Source: Streptosporangiales bacterium
GTDB lineage: Bacteria > Actinomycetota > Actinomycetes > Streptosporangiales > WHST01
Assembly: GCA_009379955.1 (NCBI GenBank)
Contig: WHST01000012.1
Span: 17,976 to 81,975, forward strand
Direction: 5' to 3'
DNA length: 64,000 nucleotides
Below, piece by piece: positions 23,663-34,118 of this stretch. Numbering within the stretch: position 1 is the stretch's first letter; every line of letters begins with the position of its first letter. The notes under the pieces were generated by a model, which did not search any database, was not told the DNA's origin, and saw only the letters and a list, made by a program, of their open reading frames with translations. The position numbers and the translations under genes were made by a program.

Positions 23663-25180
23663 ATGACCGATGACGCGCTCCTGACGATGGCCGGCATCGT
23701 CAAGACCTTCCCCGGAGTGCGCGCGCTCGACGGGGTCGACCTGGAGGTCCGCGCCGGCGAGGTGCACTGCCTGCTCGGCCAGAACGGCGCCGGAAAGTCC
23801 ACACTGATCAAGGTGCTGTCGGGCGCGCATCAGCCGGACCAGGGCGTGATCAGCTGGCACGGTCGACCCATCACGCTCGGCTCGCCGGTCGACGCACTGC
23901 GCCTCGGCATCGCCACCATGTACCAGGAGCTCGACCTGGTCGACGGGCTGTCGGTGGCGGAGAACGTCTTCCTCGGTCACGAGCCGGCCACGTTCGGCTT
24001 CACGCGCTACCGGCACGCCCGGGCCAGCGCCAGTCGACTGCTGCACCGGCTGGGCCATCCGGAGATCCCGCCGGGCCGAGAGGTCGAGCTGCTGTCGGCC
24101 GCCGGCAAGCAGCTGGTGTCGATGGCACGAGCACTCGCGCACGACGCGCAGCTGATCGTGATGGACGAGCCGACCGCGGCGCTGGCCAACGACGAGGTCG
24201 ACAACCTGTTCCGCATCGTCGGGGAGCTGACCGCGGCCGGCGTCGCCGTCGTCTACATCTCCCACCGGCTCGACGAGATCCGCCGCATCGGGCATCGAGT
24301 GACCGTGCTCAAGGACGGGCGCACCGTCGCATCCGGACTCGACGCGGCGAGCACACCGACCGCACAGCTGGTCAACCTGATGTCCGGCCGCACGATGCAA
24401 GCCGTCGCGCCGCGCCGCCAGGAGTCCACGATGGACGAACGGCGCGAGGTGCTGAGGGTCGAAGGGTTGACCAGGGTCGGCGAGTTCGCCGACGTGAGCT
24501 TCACCGTGCACGCCGGCGAGATCGTCGGCCTCGCCGGACTGGTCGGCGCCGGTCGCAGCGAGGTGCTCGAGACCGTGTTCGGCGCGAGGAAGCCGGACGC
24601 CGGCACGGTCGCCGTGGGCGGCAGGCGGCTGCGACCTGGCAGCGTGACCTCCGCGGTGGCCGCCGGCGTGGGGCTCGCTCCGGAGGAGCGCAAGAGCCAG
24701 GGCCTGCTGCTGGACCAGTCCGTGGCCGACAACGTCATGCTGGCCAGCCTGCCTGAGTACAGCCGTGCCGGGTTCCCCGATCGGGCCCGAGAGCTGCGCG
24801 ACTCCCGCGCCACGCTGGAACGGCTGGACCTGCGCCCGGCCGACCCGCGCCGGGTGATGCGTACGCTCTCCGGCGGCAACCAGCAGAAGGCGGTCGTGGC
24901 GCGCTGGCTGGTGCGCGACTGCAAGGTACTGCTCCTGGACGAGCCGACCCGCGGGGTGGACATCGGCGCGCGGGTCGAGCTGTACCGGCTGATCCACGAG
25001 CTGGCGGCGTCCGGCGTGGCGGTGGTGCTGGTCTCCAGCGAGGTTCCCGAGGTACTCGGGCTCTCTGACCAGGTACTGGTGATGCGCGAGGGTCGCCTGC
25101 TCGCCACGCGGCCTGCGCGGGACCTCACCGAGGCCGCGGTGCTCGACATGGTGATGACAGGCAGCGAGGTCATGACGTGA
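23663..25180 (+). CDS. Sugar ABC transporter ATP-binding protein (RbsA/MglA/XylG type)
   Basis: A 505-aa protein made of two ATPase halves, as in ribose/galactose/xylose-type carbohydrate importers. The first half has Walker A GQNGAGKST and Walker B QLIVMDEPTAAL. The second half, from about residue 265, has the degenerate Walker A-like LVGAGRSEVLE typical of this class, then LSGGNQQKAVVARWLVRD and LLLDEPTRGVDIGA. Stop and next start overlap (ATG ACG TGA with GTG 25177). It energises the permease encoded next; sugar identity is unknown. Confidence 0.92.
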   Translation: MTDDALLTMAGIVKTFPGVRALDGVDLEVRAGEVHCLLGQNGAGKSTLIKVLSGAHQPDQGVISWHGRPITLGSPVDALRLGIATMYQELDLVDGLSVAENVFLGHEPATFGFTRYRHARASASRLLHRLGHPEIPPGREVELLSAAGKQLVSMARALAHDAQLIVMDEPTAALANDEVDNLFRIVGELTAAGVAVVYISHRLDEIRRIGHRVTVLKDGRTVASGLDAASTPTAQLVNLMSGRTMQAVAPRRQESTMDERREVLRVEGLTRVGEFADVSFTVHAGEIVGLAGLVGAGRSEVLETVFGARKPDAGTVAVGGRRLRPGSVTSAVAAGVGLAPEERKSQGLLLDQSVADNVMLASLPEYSRAGFPDRARELRDSRATLERLDLRPADPRRVMRTLSGGNQQKAVVARWLVRDCKVLLLDEPTRGVDIGARVELYRLIHELAASGVAVVLVSSEVPEVLGLSDQVLVMREGRLLATRPARDLTEAAVLDMVMTGSEVMT

Positions 25181-26226
25181 GCGATGGAGCTGACGTGAGC
25201 GCGCGGTCGTCCCCGACCGCACCGGAGTCCGAGGCGACGTCGGAGCCGGACCGCACGGAACCACCGGCGAGAACGCGTGTCCCGAGCGGTCTACGGCTGG
25301 ACGTCCGCATGATGATCCTGCTCGGCGTGCTGGTCGTGCTCTGCGTGGTCGGCTACGTCACCAAGCCGGACGCGTTCCTCTCCGAAAGCAACATCTCCAC
25401 GATGCTCCGGCTCGCCGCGGCGATCGGCGTCGTGAGTGTCGGCATGACCTTCGTGATCATCTCCGGGGGCATCGACCTGTCCGTCGGGTCGCTGGTCGCA
25501 CTGGCCAGCGTCTGGATGACCACGGTGGCGACTCAGTCCTACGGCCCGTTCGTGATGGTGCTGTGCGCGTGTGCCGTCGGGCTGGGTGCCGGACTGATCA
25601 ACGGGTTGCTCATCGCGTACGGCCGGCTGGTGCCGTTCATCGCCACGCTCGCGATGTACGCGTCCGCGCGCGGGCTGGCCGAGAGGCTGTCCGGACGGCG
25701 CACGCAGGTAGTCACCGAGCTGGGGTTCCTCGACGTCTTCCGCGGTGACCTGCTCGGCATCCCGGTGCTCATCTGGATGCTCGCCGCGGTCTTCGGCGTC
25801 GGTTGGGTCGTGCTCAACCGCACGACCTTCGGTCGGCGCACGTTCGCCGTCGGCGGCAACGCCGAGGCGGCTCGACTGGCCGGCATCAACGTCAAGCGAC
25901 ACCTCGCGGTGGTGTACGGCATCGCCGGGCTCTGCTGCGGCATCGCCGCGGTGATGGTGGTCGCCCGTGCCACCTCGGGCGCCTCCACCAACGGCATGTT
26001 CTACGAGCTCGACGCGATCGCCGCCGTCGTGATCGGCGGCACCCTGCTGTCGGGCGGTCGCGGCACGCTGATCGGCACGCTCATCGGCGTGCTGATCTTC
26101 ACCGTCGTGAACAGCATCTTCGCGCAGAACAATCTCGAGACCGACATCCAGAACATCGCCAAGGGCGCGATCATCGTCGCCGCCGTTCTGCTGCAGTACG
26201 GCACCACCAGAACCAGCAAGACCTGA
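25177..26226 (+). CDS. Sugar ABC transporter permease (RbsC type)
   Basis: A 349-aa permease of the BPD_transp_2 family with about 8-10 membrane segments after a 40-residue hydrophilic, Glu/Thr-rich N-terminus. The family motif [13 protein letters not shown] is present in the first third, and [19 protein letters not shown] near the C-terminus. The start GTG 25177 overlaps the ATPase stop; GTG 25195 is an alternative. Its partner is the lipoprotein at 26268. Confidence 0.9.
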   Translation: MSDGADVSARSSPTAPESEATSEPDRTEPPARTRVPSGLRLDVRMMILLGVLVVLCVVGYVTKPDAFLSESNISTMLRLAAAIGVVSVGMTFVIISGGIDLSVGSLVALASVWMTTVATQSYGPFVMVLCACAVGLGAGLINGLLIAYGRLVPFIATLAMYASARGLAERLSGRRTQVVTELGFLDVFRGDLLGIPVLIWMLAAVFGVGWVVLNRTTFGRRTFAVGGNAEAARLAGINVKRHLAVVYGIAGLCCGIAAVMVVARATSGASTNGMFYELDAIAAVVIGGTLLSGGRGTLIGTLIGVLIFTVVNSIFAQNNLETDIQNIAKGAIIVAAVLLQYGTTRTSKT

Positions 26227-26267
26227 TGCCACCAACCATGCACGACAGATGATTCGAGGGAGTACCC

Positions 26268-27323
26268 GTGTCTCACAATCCAACGCTGGCTCGCCGCCGG
26301 TTACTGCTGGGCGCTTCCGCACTGGGCGCAGGCGCGCTCCTGGTCGGCTGTACCTCCAACGAGCCGACCGACGAGAGTACGGAGCCGGTCGCCGGTGGTG
26401 GCGGTGAGAACGCGTCACCGGGCAAGGAGATCACCGTCGGCTTCTCCGCGCCGGCCGCCGACCACGGCTGGATGGCGGCGATCACCAAGAACGCGCAGGC
26501 GCAGGCGAAGACGTTCTCCGACGTCACGCTCAACGCCACCGAGGGCACCAACGACGTCAACCGCCAGATCGCCCAGGTCGAGACGCTGATCAACGCCGAG
26601 GTCGACGTGCTGGTGATCCTGCCGTTCGACGGCAAGGCGTTGACCGCGGTCGCCAGGCAGGCGATGGACGCCGACATCCCGGTGGTCAACCTGGACCGGG
26701 TGTTCGACACCGCGCTCGCCTACCGGACCTGGGTGGGCGGCGACAACTACCGGATGGGCGTCAACGCCGGCGACTACCTCGGCGAGCAGCTCAAGGCGAA
26801 GAAGGTGTCCGATCCGGTCATCGGCGAGGTCGCCGGGATCGACTCGCTGCCGCTGACACGGGACCGCAGCAGGGGATTCAAGGACGCCCTGGCACGCCAC
26901 GGGTTCAAGGTCGGTCCACGGGTGGCCGCGGAGTTCACCTCGGAGTCCGGTGAGCGGCAGACCGCGAACCTGCTCCAGGGCGCAGGCAAGCTCGACGCGC
27001 TGTGGAACCACGACGACGACCAGGGCGTCGGCGTGCTCGCCGCGATCGAGTCGGCGGACCGGAGCGAGTTCATCATGGCCGGCGGTGCCGGGTCGCGGAA
27101 CATGATGGACCGGATCAAGTCAGACAGCTCGGTCATCAAGGCCACCGTCCTGTACAGCCCGGCGATGGCGTCCTCGGCGATCTCGCTCGCCCGCCTGCTC
27201 GGTCAGGACAAGGGCATGGCCGATCTCGCCGAGCACGAGATTCCCGCGAGCATCACCGCCTACTCGGCGGTCGTGACCAAGGAGAACGTCGACCAGTACC
27301 TGGACATCGGCTTCGCGTCGTAG
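26268..27323 (+). CDS. Sugar ABC transporter substrate-binding lipoprotein (RbsB type)
   Basis: A 351-aa sugar-binding protein of the Peripla_BP_4 fold. The N-terminus LARRRLLLGASALGAG ends in a lipobox LLVGC, giving a lipidated, probably Tat-exported protein with a linker rich in Glu, Thr and Gly. The mature part contains NRQIAQVETLINAEVDVLVI and NHDDDQGVGVLAAIE, typical of ribose/xylose binders. GAGGGAG precedes GTG 26268. Ribose-type binding proteins also serve inositol, xylose, rhamnose and autoinducer-2. Confidence 0.9.
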   Translation: MSHNPTLARRRLLLGASALGAGALLVGCTSNEPTDESTEPVAGGGGENASPGKEITVGFSAPAADHGWMAAITKNAQAQAKTFSDVTLNATEGTNDVNRQIAQVETLINAEVDVLVILPFDGKALTAVARQAMDADIPVVNLDRVFDTALAYRTWVGGDNYRMGVNAGDYLGEQLKAKKVSDPVIGEVAGIDSLPLTRDRSRGFKDALARHGFKVGPRVAAEFTSESGERQTANLLQGAGKLDALWNHDDDQGVGVLAAIESADRSEFIMAGGAGSRNMMDRIKSDSSVIKATVLYSPAMASSAISLARLLGQDKGMADLAEHEIPASITAYSAVVTKENVDQYLDIGFAS

Positions 27324-27368
27324 GCGCGGCGTGGGAACGGGCGGACACATAGACGACGAGGGGTGATC

Positions 27369-28541
27369 ATGACGGTGGGCAGCCGGGGACGGATCGGGAT
27401 CGGCATGGTCGGCCACGCGTTCATGGGCGCGGCGCACTCGCACGCATGGCGGACAGCGCACCGGTTCTTCGATCTGCCGGTGGTGCCCCACCTTGCCGTC
27501 CTCGGCGGTCGCGACGTCGCCAGGACCAAGGCCGCGGCGGCGAAGCTCGGTTGGGCGGACGTGCAGACCGACTGGCGTGAGCTGGTGGCCTCCGCCGACG
27601 TGCAGTTGGTCGACATCTGTACGCCGAGCGACTCGCATGCGGAGATCGCCGTCGCGGCCCTGGCCGCCGGGAAGCACGTGCTGTGCGAGAAGCCCCTCGC
27701 CAACACCGTCGCCGAGGCCGAACAGATGGCCGCTGCCGCGGCCGAGGCGGCAACCCGTGGCGTGCGATCGATGGTGGCGTACAACTACCGCCGGGTCCCC
27801 GCGGTCGCCTATGCACGCCGGCTCGTCGAGGCCGGCCGGCTCGGCACGATCCGCCACGTGCGCGCCCTCTACCTACAGGACTGGCTGTCCGACGAGCATG
27901 CCCCCATGACCTGGCGGTTGCGTAAGGAACGGGCAGGCTCCGGCGCTCTCGGCGATCTCGGCGCGCACATCGTCGACACCACCCAGTACCTGCTGGGCGA
28001 CGTGCTCACGGGAGTCGCCGCGCTCACCGACACGTTCGTCCACAGGCGGCCGGAGGAGAACGGCTCGGGCGAGCTCGACGACGTCACCGTCGACGACGCG
28101 ACGGTGTTCCTCGGCCGGTTCGCCGGCGGCGCGCTTGCGACGTACGAGGCCACCAGGTTCGCGCTCGGCCGCAAGAACGGCATGTCGGTGGAGATCAACG
28201 GGTCGCGCGGCAGCCTGCGCTTCGACTTCGAGTCGATGAACGAGCTGTGGTTCTTCGACGGCACGGGCGACGCCGCGGAGGCGGGGTTCCGGCGCATCCT
28301 CGTCACCGAGCCGACCCACCCGTACGTCGGCGCGTGGTGGCCGCCGGGGCACCTGCTCGGCTACGAGCACACGTTCACCCATGAGGTGGTCGACCTGGTG
28401 CGGGCGATCGTCGACGGCACCGACCCCGCACCGTCGTTCGCGGACGGGCTGCGGGTGCAGCGGGTGCTCGACGCCGTCGGCAGAAGCGCTGCGGCAGGAT
28501 CGGCGTGGACCGAGGTCGCAGCAGTGGGGAGCAGACGATGA
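27369..28541 (+). CDS. Gfo/Idh/MocA family oxidoreductase
   Basis: A 390-aa NAD(P)-dependent dehydrogenase. The N-terminal Rossmann domain starts [20 protein letters not shown]; the [13 protein letters not shown] motif contains the family catalytic Lys, and a C-terminal domain contains [13 protein letters not shown] with the conserved Asp and His. The substrate should be a sugar, inositol or sugar acid taken up by the adjacent importer. ATG 27369, preceded by GAGGGG, is preferred over GTG 27363. Its stop overlaps the start of the epimerase gene (ATGA), which indicates coupling of oxidation and isomerisation as in inositol or keto-sugar catabolism. Confidence 0.9.
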   Translation: MTVGSRGRIGIGMVGHAFMGAAHSHAWRTAHRFFDLPVVPHLAVLGGRDVARTKAAAAKLGWADVQTDWRELVASADVQLVDICTPSDSHAEIAVAALAAGKHVLCEKPLANTVAEAEQMAAAAAEAATRGVRSMVAYNYRRVPAVAYARRLVEAGRLGTIRHVRALYLQDWLSDEHAPMTWRLRKERAGSGALGDLGAHIVDTTQYLLGDVLTGVAALTDTFVHRRPEENGSGELDDVTVDDATVFLGRFAGGALATYEATRFALGRKNGMSVEINGSRGSLRFDFESMNELWFFDGTGDAAEAGFRRILVTEPTHPYVGAWWPPGHLLGYEHTFTHEVVDLVRAIVDGTDPAPSFADGLRVQRVLDAVGRSAAAGSAWTEVAAVGSRR

Positions 28542-29542
28542 GTCGACCAGTGACGCTGTTCACCGGCCAGTGGGCGGATCTTCCGTTCGAGGAGGTGTGC
28601 GAGCTCGCCGCACGCTGGGGATACGACGGTCTGGAGATCGCCTGTTCCGGCGATCACTTCGAAGTCGACCGAGCGCTGGCAGAGGACGACTACGTCGCGG
28701 GCAAGCTGCGGCAGCTCGCTTCACACGGACTCGGGGTGTGGGCGATCTCCAACCATCTCGTCGGCCAGGCGGTGTGCGACGACCCGATCGACGACCGGCA
28801 CCGCAACATCCTGCCGTCCCGGATCTGGGGTGACGGCGACGCAGAGGGTGTGCGCGCCCGCGCGGCGCAGGAGATGGCCGACACCGCACGTGCCGCCGCG
28901 AAGCTGGGTGTCTCCACCGTCGTCGGCTTCACCGGGTCGAAGATCTGGAAGTACGTCGCGATGTTCCCGCCGGTGTCGCAGGAGGTCGTCGACGACGGCT
29001 ACGCCGACTTCGCCGAGCGATGGAACCCGATCCTCGACGTGTTCGACGAGCAGGGCGTCCGCTTCGCACACGAGGTGCACCCGTCGGAGATCGCCTACGA
29101 CTACTGGACCACCAGGCGCACGCTGACCGCCGTGGACGACCGTCCGGCGTTCGGTCTGAACTGGGACCCGTCGCATTTCATCTGGCAGGACCTGGACCCT
29201 GTCGGGTTCATCCTGGACTTCGCCGACCGCATCTACCACGTCGACTGCAAGGACACCAAGAAGCGCTTCGACGGCCGCAACGGCCGGCTGGGCTCGCACC
29301 TGCCGTGGGCCGATCCGCGGCGCGGCTGGGACTTCGTGTCGACCGGCCACGGCGACGTGCCGTGGGAGGAGTCGTTCCGCGCGCTCAACGCGATCGGCTA
29401 CACCGGCCCCCTCTCCGTGGAATGGGAGGACGCGGGCATGGACCGGCTGCGCGGCGCGGCGGAAGCGGTGACGTTCGTCCGCAACCTCAGCTTCGACAAG
29501 CCGGCCGCTGCGTTCGACGCGGCGTTCAGCACACGGGATTGA
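28538..29542 (+). CDS. Sugar phosphate isomerase/epimerase (AP_endonuc_2 TIM barrel)
   Basis: A 334-aa xylose-isomerase-like barrel. Visible are the opening [20 protein letters not shown], metal-binding segments including [13 protein letters not shown] and [25 protein letters not shown] and [14 protein letters not shown] near the end. These ligands (Glu, Asp, His, Glu) resemble those of inosose isomerase/dehydratase IolE/IolI and ketose 3-epimerases. Coupled to the Gfo/Idh/MocA gene by an ATGA overlap, it probably isomerises the keto product. It ends the ROK-controlled operon. Confidence 0.88.
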   Translation: MSRPVTLFTGQWADLPFEEVCELAARWGYDGLEIACSGDHFEVDRALAEDDYVAGKLRQLASHGLGVWAISNHLVGQAVCDDPIDDRHRNILPSRIWGDGDAEGVRARAAQEMADTARAAAKLGVSTVVGFTGSKIWKYVAMFPPVSQEVVDDGYADFAERWNPILDVFDEQGVRFAHEVHPSEIAYDYWTTRRTLTAVDDRPAFGLNWDPSHFIWQDLDPVGFILDFADRIYHVDCKDTKKRFDGRNGRLGSHLPWADPRRGWDFVSTGHGDVPWEESFRALNAIGYTGPLSVEWEDAGMDRLRGAAEAVTFVRNLSFDKPAAAFDAAFSTRD

Positions 29543-29558
29543 CCCATACTGAACAGTC

Positions 29559-30080
29559 ATGACCGATGATGCGCACAAGCCCAGCCGTGAGCTCTCCGAC
29601 TCGGAGGAGGTGCTGCTCGGCTTCCTCGACTACTACCGGTCGGTGATCACCCGAAAGATCGACGGCCTCGGTGAGGAGGAGCTGCGGTCGAGCCGGCTGC
29701 CGTCGGGCTGGACCCCGTTGCAGCTGCTCAAGCATCTCGCGTGCATGGAACAGCGGTGGTTCCGCTGGGGCTTCACCGCCGAGCAACTGCCGGACCCGCA
29801 CGGGGACGAGGACGACTCCGGGCGTTGGCGGGTCGGCGCCGACGAGACCGCCGCCGAGCTCGTCACCGCTCTGCACGCCGCGGGCGCGTCCACCCGGTCG
29901 ATCGTCACTGCCGCCGACCTGACCGACGTCGCCGCGGCCGGCGGACGGTTCCCCGAGGACGACCCGCGCCCTCGTCCCACGCTGGCGTGGATCCTGGTCT
30001 ACGTGCTCCAGGAGTACGCCCGTCACGCCGGCCACCTCGACACCGCCAGGGAGCTCATCGACGGTGCCACCGGCGAGTAG
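29559..30080 (+). CDS. DinB-fold protein, DUF664/mycothiol-dependent type
   Basis: A 173-aa four-helix-bundle protein of the DinB/YfiT superfamily. The metal-ligand pattern is recognisable: His in LLKHLACMEQRWF and the pair near the C-terminus in EYARHAGHLDTARELIDG, ending in the usual DGATG. Actinobacterial DUF664 proteins are related to mycothiol-dependent transferases. A CATACT -10-like element eight bases before the ATG suggests a very short or absent leader. It is a single gene between the sugar operon and the SARP regulator, and its substrate is unknown. Confidence 0.8.
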   Translation: MTDDAHKPSRELSDSEEVLLGFLDYYRSVITRKIDGLGEEELRSSRLPSGWTPLQLLKHLACMEQRWFRWGFTAEQLPDPHGDEDDSGRWRVGADETAAELVTALHAAGASTRSIVTAADLTDVAAAGGRFPEDDPRPRPTLAWILVYVLQEYARHAGHLDTARELIDGATGE

Positions 30081-30127
30081 CGCCGGATCCGGTCTCACTC
30101 GCCCGGGTCGAACCGAACGACCGTGCC

Positions 30128-30133
30128 TAGACT
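30128..30133 (+). promoter_or_regulatory. -10 element for the SARP gene (leaderless)
   Basis: TAGACT lies exactly six bases upstream of GTG 30140, the leaderless geometry seen repeatedly in this window. Confidence 0.5.
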
Positions 30134-30139
30134 GAACCG

Positions 30140-33100
30140 GTGTCGTCCGCCCTGACCCTTCTCGACGGCGTGCGCTGGTGCGGCAGGCTCGTTGCCGGCG
30201 ACCGGCCGCAGGCGTTGCTGGCGGCGCTCACTGCCGGAAGCGGCCGCGCGGTGAGCAACGAGCGGCTGATCGAGGCGGTGTGGGGCGAGGACGTCCCGGC
30301 CAACACGGGCAAGGCGTTGCAGGTACTGGTGTCGCGAACCCGTACCCTGTGCGGCCCGGACGCGGTGGTCCACGACGGTCGCGGCTACCGGCTCGGCGTG
30401 TCACCGGACCAGGTCGATGTGCTCCGACTCGGCGAGCTGACCAGGCGAGCCCGTCGCGCCCTGGCAGACGATGACGCGGTCGCCGCGCGTGAGGCTGCCT
30501 TCGAGGCGGTCGGACTGACCAGGTCGCTGGTGGTTCCCGACGACGACCACGACGGTCCGCTGGCCGAGCTGCGCAGGGTCGCCGCGCGGCACGCGGCCGA
30601 GCTCACCGGACTGCTCGGTCGCGCGCTGAGCGCGACCGGCGACCACTCCGCCGCACTGCCCCGTCTCGAGGAGACGTTGCACCGAGACCCGTCGGACGAG
30701 GCCGTACTCGCCTGCCTGCTCCGCAGCGAGGCGACCGTACGGGGTACGGGTGCGGCACTCGATCGCTACGAGAAGTACCGCAGCGAGCTGCGCGACCGGC
30801 TCGGCACCGACCCGGGTGACGATCTCCAGCGGGTCCACCGGTACCTGCTCGCGCTCGACAGGCCGGTGCGCGAGGGGTTGCGCTACGACACGAGCAGCCT
30901 GCTGGGCCGCGAGGACGACATCCGGCGACTGCGCGCTCTGGTGGAGACCGTCCGTGTGGTCTCGATCGTCGGACCCGGCGGCCTGGGCAAGACCCGGCTG
31001 GCGCACGTGCTCGGGCGCGACGCCGGACAACCGGTGGTCCACTTCGTCGAGCTGGTCGGCGTCACCGTGCCGGAGGACGTGGTCGGCGAGGTCGGCTCGG
31101 CACTGGGTGTGCGCGACTCGGTCAGCGGCCGCCGCACGCTGACACCTGAGCAGCGATCCGACGTTCGTGCCCGGATCGCCCAACACCTCGTCTCGGCCCC
31201 CAGCCTGCTGATCCTGGACAACTGCGAGCACGTGGTGGAGGCCGTGGCCGACCTGATCGCGTTCCTGGTGGCCACGACCCAGGACCTCCGGGTGGTCACC
31301 ACGACCCGTGCCCCGCTGGCGATCGCCGCCGAGCACGTCTACCCGCTCGGTGAGCTCGGTACACCGGATGCCGTCGAGCTGTTCCGCCAGCGTGCCGTCG
31401 CCGCGCGCCCAGGCGTCAGGCTCCCCCACGACGCCGTGACCGACATCGTCGTCCGGCTGGACGGGCTCCCCCTGGCGATCGAGCTGGCCGCGGCCAAGGT
31501 GCGGGTGATGTCGGTCGACGACATCCGTCGACGCCTGGAGAACCGCTTCGCCCTGCTACGCGGCGGTGCCCGTGGCACCCCCGATCGACACCAGACCCTG
31601 ATCGCGGTCATCGACTGGTCCTGGAACCTGCTCGGGGAGCCGGAGCGCCGGGTTCTTCGCCGGCTCTCGGTCTTCCACGACGGCTTCACCCTCGATGCCG
31701 CCGAGGCGGTTCTCGCCGGCGATGCCCTCGACGCCGTGCAGTCGCTGGTGGACCAGTCCCTGTTGGGCGTGACCGAGTCAGGGGCGGGCGTTCGCTACCG
31801 GATGCTGGAGACCGTCCGCGAGTTCGGTCGGATGCAGCTGGTCGACGCCGGCGAGGACGAACCGGCTCACGCCGCTCAACGCGCCTGGGCAACGACGTAC
31901 GGTCGCGACCACGGGAAACGGCTGTTCGGGCCCGACCAGTTCACGGCGATGGACGCCATGGCCGCGGAGGAGAGCAACCTCGCCGACGTGCTCCGTCAGG
32001 CGCTCGCCGCACCCGACCCGGACACGGTCGTCCAGCTGCTCGCCACGCTGGGCTCGTTCTGGTCCATCCGTGGTGACCACGCGAGAGTGATCGTCCTGGC
32101 GGGTGCCATCGTCGATGCGATGGCGGGCTGGCACCCGCCCGCTCGGCTGGAGGATGTCACCCGGCAGGCCATGGTGGTCGCACTGAACAACCTGCTGATC
32201 GCGGCCGACGAGCGGACCAGGTCGATCCGCGACCTGCTCATCCGGCTCGGGGACGGTGGCGCCGAGCCCCGGGTGCGTGCCATGACCAGGGTGCTGCTCT
32301 CCCTCGACCCCGCCGACGGCGCGGTGCTCCAGGTGAGGCTCCGAGAGCTCGCCGACGACCCCGACCGTCACGTAGCCGTCGTGGCGTCGCAATGGCTCAG
32401 TCACACACTCGAGAACAACGGCGACCCCGCCGGTGCCGTCGAGGCGGCCGAGCACGCCCTGGGCCTGACCGAGGAGTCGGACGGCCCCTGGACCTCGGCG
32501 ATCCTGCACACCCAGCTGGCCCAGCTCGACATGCAGCTCGGCCGTCGCGAGGCGGCGACGGTCCACGCCCACGCGGCGCTTCCCGTGCTCGACCGGCTCG
32601 GGGCGGCCGACGACCTCGTCCAGCTCCGGACGCTGCTGGCGCTCTGCGCCGTGGCCGACGGGCGTCTGGAGGAGGCTGCCTCCCAACTCCGGCGCATCGA
32701 CCAGAGGGGGGAGCCGGAGGCCATGTTCGGCGGGCCGATCCTGGTGCTGACCGGGGAGGCGGAGCTCGCCCTGGCCCGTGGGGATCACGCCACCGGCCTG
32801 AGGATGTACCGGGAGGCGGTGCCCCGGATGCATGCGGTCAGGTTCCCCGGCCTGGAGCAGACCGGCCTGGAACCGTGGGTGCTGCAGGGCGAGTCGACCG
32901 CGTTGACGGCGTACGCCCTGTACGGCGGCGCCGAGGACGAGGCGGCGGGAGCGGAGCTGTTCCGCACCTGCCTCGACCGGGCGCCACGGGCGCTGGACCT
33001 CGGCCACCCCGATCTGGACTACCCGGTGTCCGGCGTCCTGCTGTTCGCGCTCGGGGCCTGGGGCCTGATGCGTCAGGTCATGCCGGCGGAGGACGCCGTG

Positions 33101-33289
33101 CGGTTGCTGGTCTTGGCCGAGCGGTTCGCGTACAACCGCTCGACGCCGACCCTGGCCTGGGAGAACGTCGAGTCGCATGCGGATGCAGGGGCGCCCGGCC
33201 TGATCACCGCGCTCCGTGGGGAGTTCGGGAACCGGCGAGGCCCCGAGCTCCTCGACGAGGCCCGCAGGTGCGTCGAGAAGATCGGGTGA
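30140..33289 (+). CDS. SARP/AfsR-like regulator: winged helix, BTAD, NB-ARC ATPase, C-terminal repeats
   Basis: A 1049-aa regulator. Residues about 25-90 form an OmpR-like winged helix (SNERLIEAVWGEDVPANTG, then GRGYRLGV), about 92-235 a bacterial transcriptional activation domain, and from about 245 an NB-ARC/STAND ATPase with Walker A VGPGGLGKTRLAH, Walker B-like LLILDNCEHVVE and LDGLPLAIELAAAKVRVMS. The remaining 450 residues are Ala/Leu-rich helical repeats of TPR type. Such proteins activate secondary metabolite or stress genes after ligand-triggered oligomerisation. No biosynthetic cluster is in the window; the convergent exporter genes next door are candidate targets. It is translated from a leaderless GTG. 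Confidence 0.88.
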   Translation: MSSALTLLDGVRWCGRLVAGDRPQALLAALTAGSGRAVSNERLIEAVWGEDVPANTGKALQVLVSRTRTLCGPDAVVHDGRGYRLGVSPDQVDVLRLGELTRRARRALADDDAVAAREAAFEAVGLTRSLVVPDDDHDGPLAELRRVAARHAAELTGLLGRALSATGDHSAALPRLEETLHRDPSDEAVLACLLRSEATVRGTGAALDRYEKYRSELRDRLGTDPGDDLQRVHRYLLALDRPVREGLRYDTSSLLGREDDIRRLRALVETVRVVSIVGPGGLGKTRLAHVLGRDAGQPVVHFVELVGVTVPEDVVGEVGSALGVRDSVSGRRTLTPEQRSDVRARIAQHLVSAPSLLILDNCEHVVEAVADLIAFLVATTQDLRVVTTTRAPLAIAAEHVYPLGELGTPDAVELFRQRAVAARPGVRLPHDAVTDIVVRLDGLPLAIELAAAKVRVMSVDDIRRRLENRFALLRGGARGTPDRHQTLIAVIDWSWNLLGEPERRVLRRLSVFHDGFTLDAAEAVLAGDALDAVQSLVDQSLLGVTESGAGVRYRMLETVREFGRMQLVDAGEDEPAHAAQRAWATTYGRDHGKRLFGPDQFTAMDAMAAEESNLADVLRQALAAPDPDTVVQLLATLGSFWSIRGDHARVIVLAGAIVDAMAGWHPPARLEDVTRQAMVVALNNLLIAADERTRSIRDLLIRLGDGGAEPRVRAMTRVLLSLDPADGAVLQVRLRELADDPDRHVAVVASQWLSHTLENNGDPAGAVEAAEHALGLTEESDGPWTSAILHTQLAQLDMQLGRREAATVHAHAALPVLDRLGAADDLVQLRTLLALCAVADGRLEEAASQLRRIDQRGEPEAMFGGPILVLTGEAELALARGDHATGLRMYREAVPRMHAVRFPGLEQTGLEPWVLQGESTALTAYALYGGAEDEAAGAELFRTCLDRAPRALDLGHPDLDYPVSGVLLFALGAWGLMRQVMPAEDAVRLLVLAERFAYNRSTPTLAWENVESHADAGAPGLITALRGEFGNRRGPELLDEARRCVEKIG

Positions 33290-33299
33290 CCCGGTGCGC

Positions 33300-34118
33300 C
33301 TACAGGTGGCGCTTGTAGCTCCAGACGGACAGCGGGGCGAAGATCGCGATCACCACCACGCTCGCGACCAGCGTCCAGCCCACCTCCGCGGTCAGGTCCG
33401 CGTTGTTGGCCAGGTCGCGTGCGGCGGAGACCAGGTGTGAGACCGGGTTGATCCGCACGAACGTGGCCAGCCAACTGGGCAGCGTGTCGACCGGGACGAA
33501 CGCGTTGGACAGGAACGTCAGCGGGAACAGGATCATCATCGAGATGCCCTGCACGCTCTGGGCGCTGCGGGCGATCGTGCCCACCCAGGTGAACACCCAG
33601 GCCAGTGACCACCCGGTGAAGATCGACAGCAGGATCGCGGCGAGCACGCCGAGCGCGCCACCGTCGGGGCGGTAGCCGATGAGAATGCCCATCGCGAAGG
33701 TCAGCGTCGCCGCGATCGTGTAGCGGAGCAGGTCGGCGACCATCGGTCCCGCCAGTGGGGCGATCCTGGCCATCGGCAACGACTTGAACCGGTCGAAGAC
33801 GCCCTTGTCCATGTCCTCGCGCAGCTGCACACCGGTCGCCATGCACGTGGTCAGTACGGTCTGCGCGAGGATGCCCGGGATCATCAGCGGCAGGTAGCTC
33901 TTCACGTCACCGGAGATGGCGCCGCCGAAGATGTACGCGAACATCACCGTGAACAGGATCGGCTGCAGGGTCACGTCGAAGAACTGCTCCGGGTTCCGGC
34001 GCATCTTCTTGGTGGCCCGCCAGGCCATGCTCATGGTCTGGCTGAGCGTCTCCGCCAGGGTGTTGCGGGGCCGGGTCCGTGCGACCGCGACCTTCGGGTC
34101 GAGTGTGACCGTGGTCAT
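33300..34118 (-). CDS. ABC-2 type exporter permease, DrrB-like
   Basis: A 272-aa permease with six membrane segments and the ABC2 family features FDVTLQPILFTVMFAYIFGG and FPLTFLSNAFVPVDTLPSWL, followed by RINPVSHLVSAARDLAN. It partners the ATPase encoded immediately upstream; the ATG at 34118 lies in the ATPase stop (ATGA) and has AGGAGG upstream. DrrAB-type pairs expel anthracyclines and other hydrophobic compounds. It converges with the SARP gene with only 10 bases between stops, and no terminator is visible there. Confidence 0.88.
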   Translation of the reverse strand: MTTVTLDPKVAVARTRPRNTLAETLSQTMSMAWRATKKMRRNPEQFFDVTLQPILFTVMFAYIFGGAISGDVKSYLPLMIPGILAQTVLTTCMATGVQLREDMDKGVFDRFKSLPMARIAPLAGPMVADLLRYTIAATLTFAMGILIGYRPDGGALGVLAAILLSIFTGWSLAWVFTWVGTIARSAQSVQGISMMILFPLTFLSNAFVPVDTLPSWLATFVRINPVSHLVSAARDLANNADLTAEVGWTLVASVVVIAIFAPLSVWSYKRHL

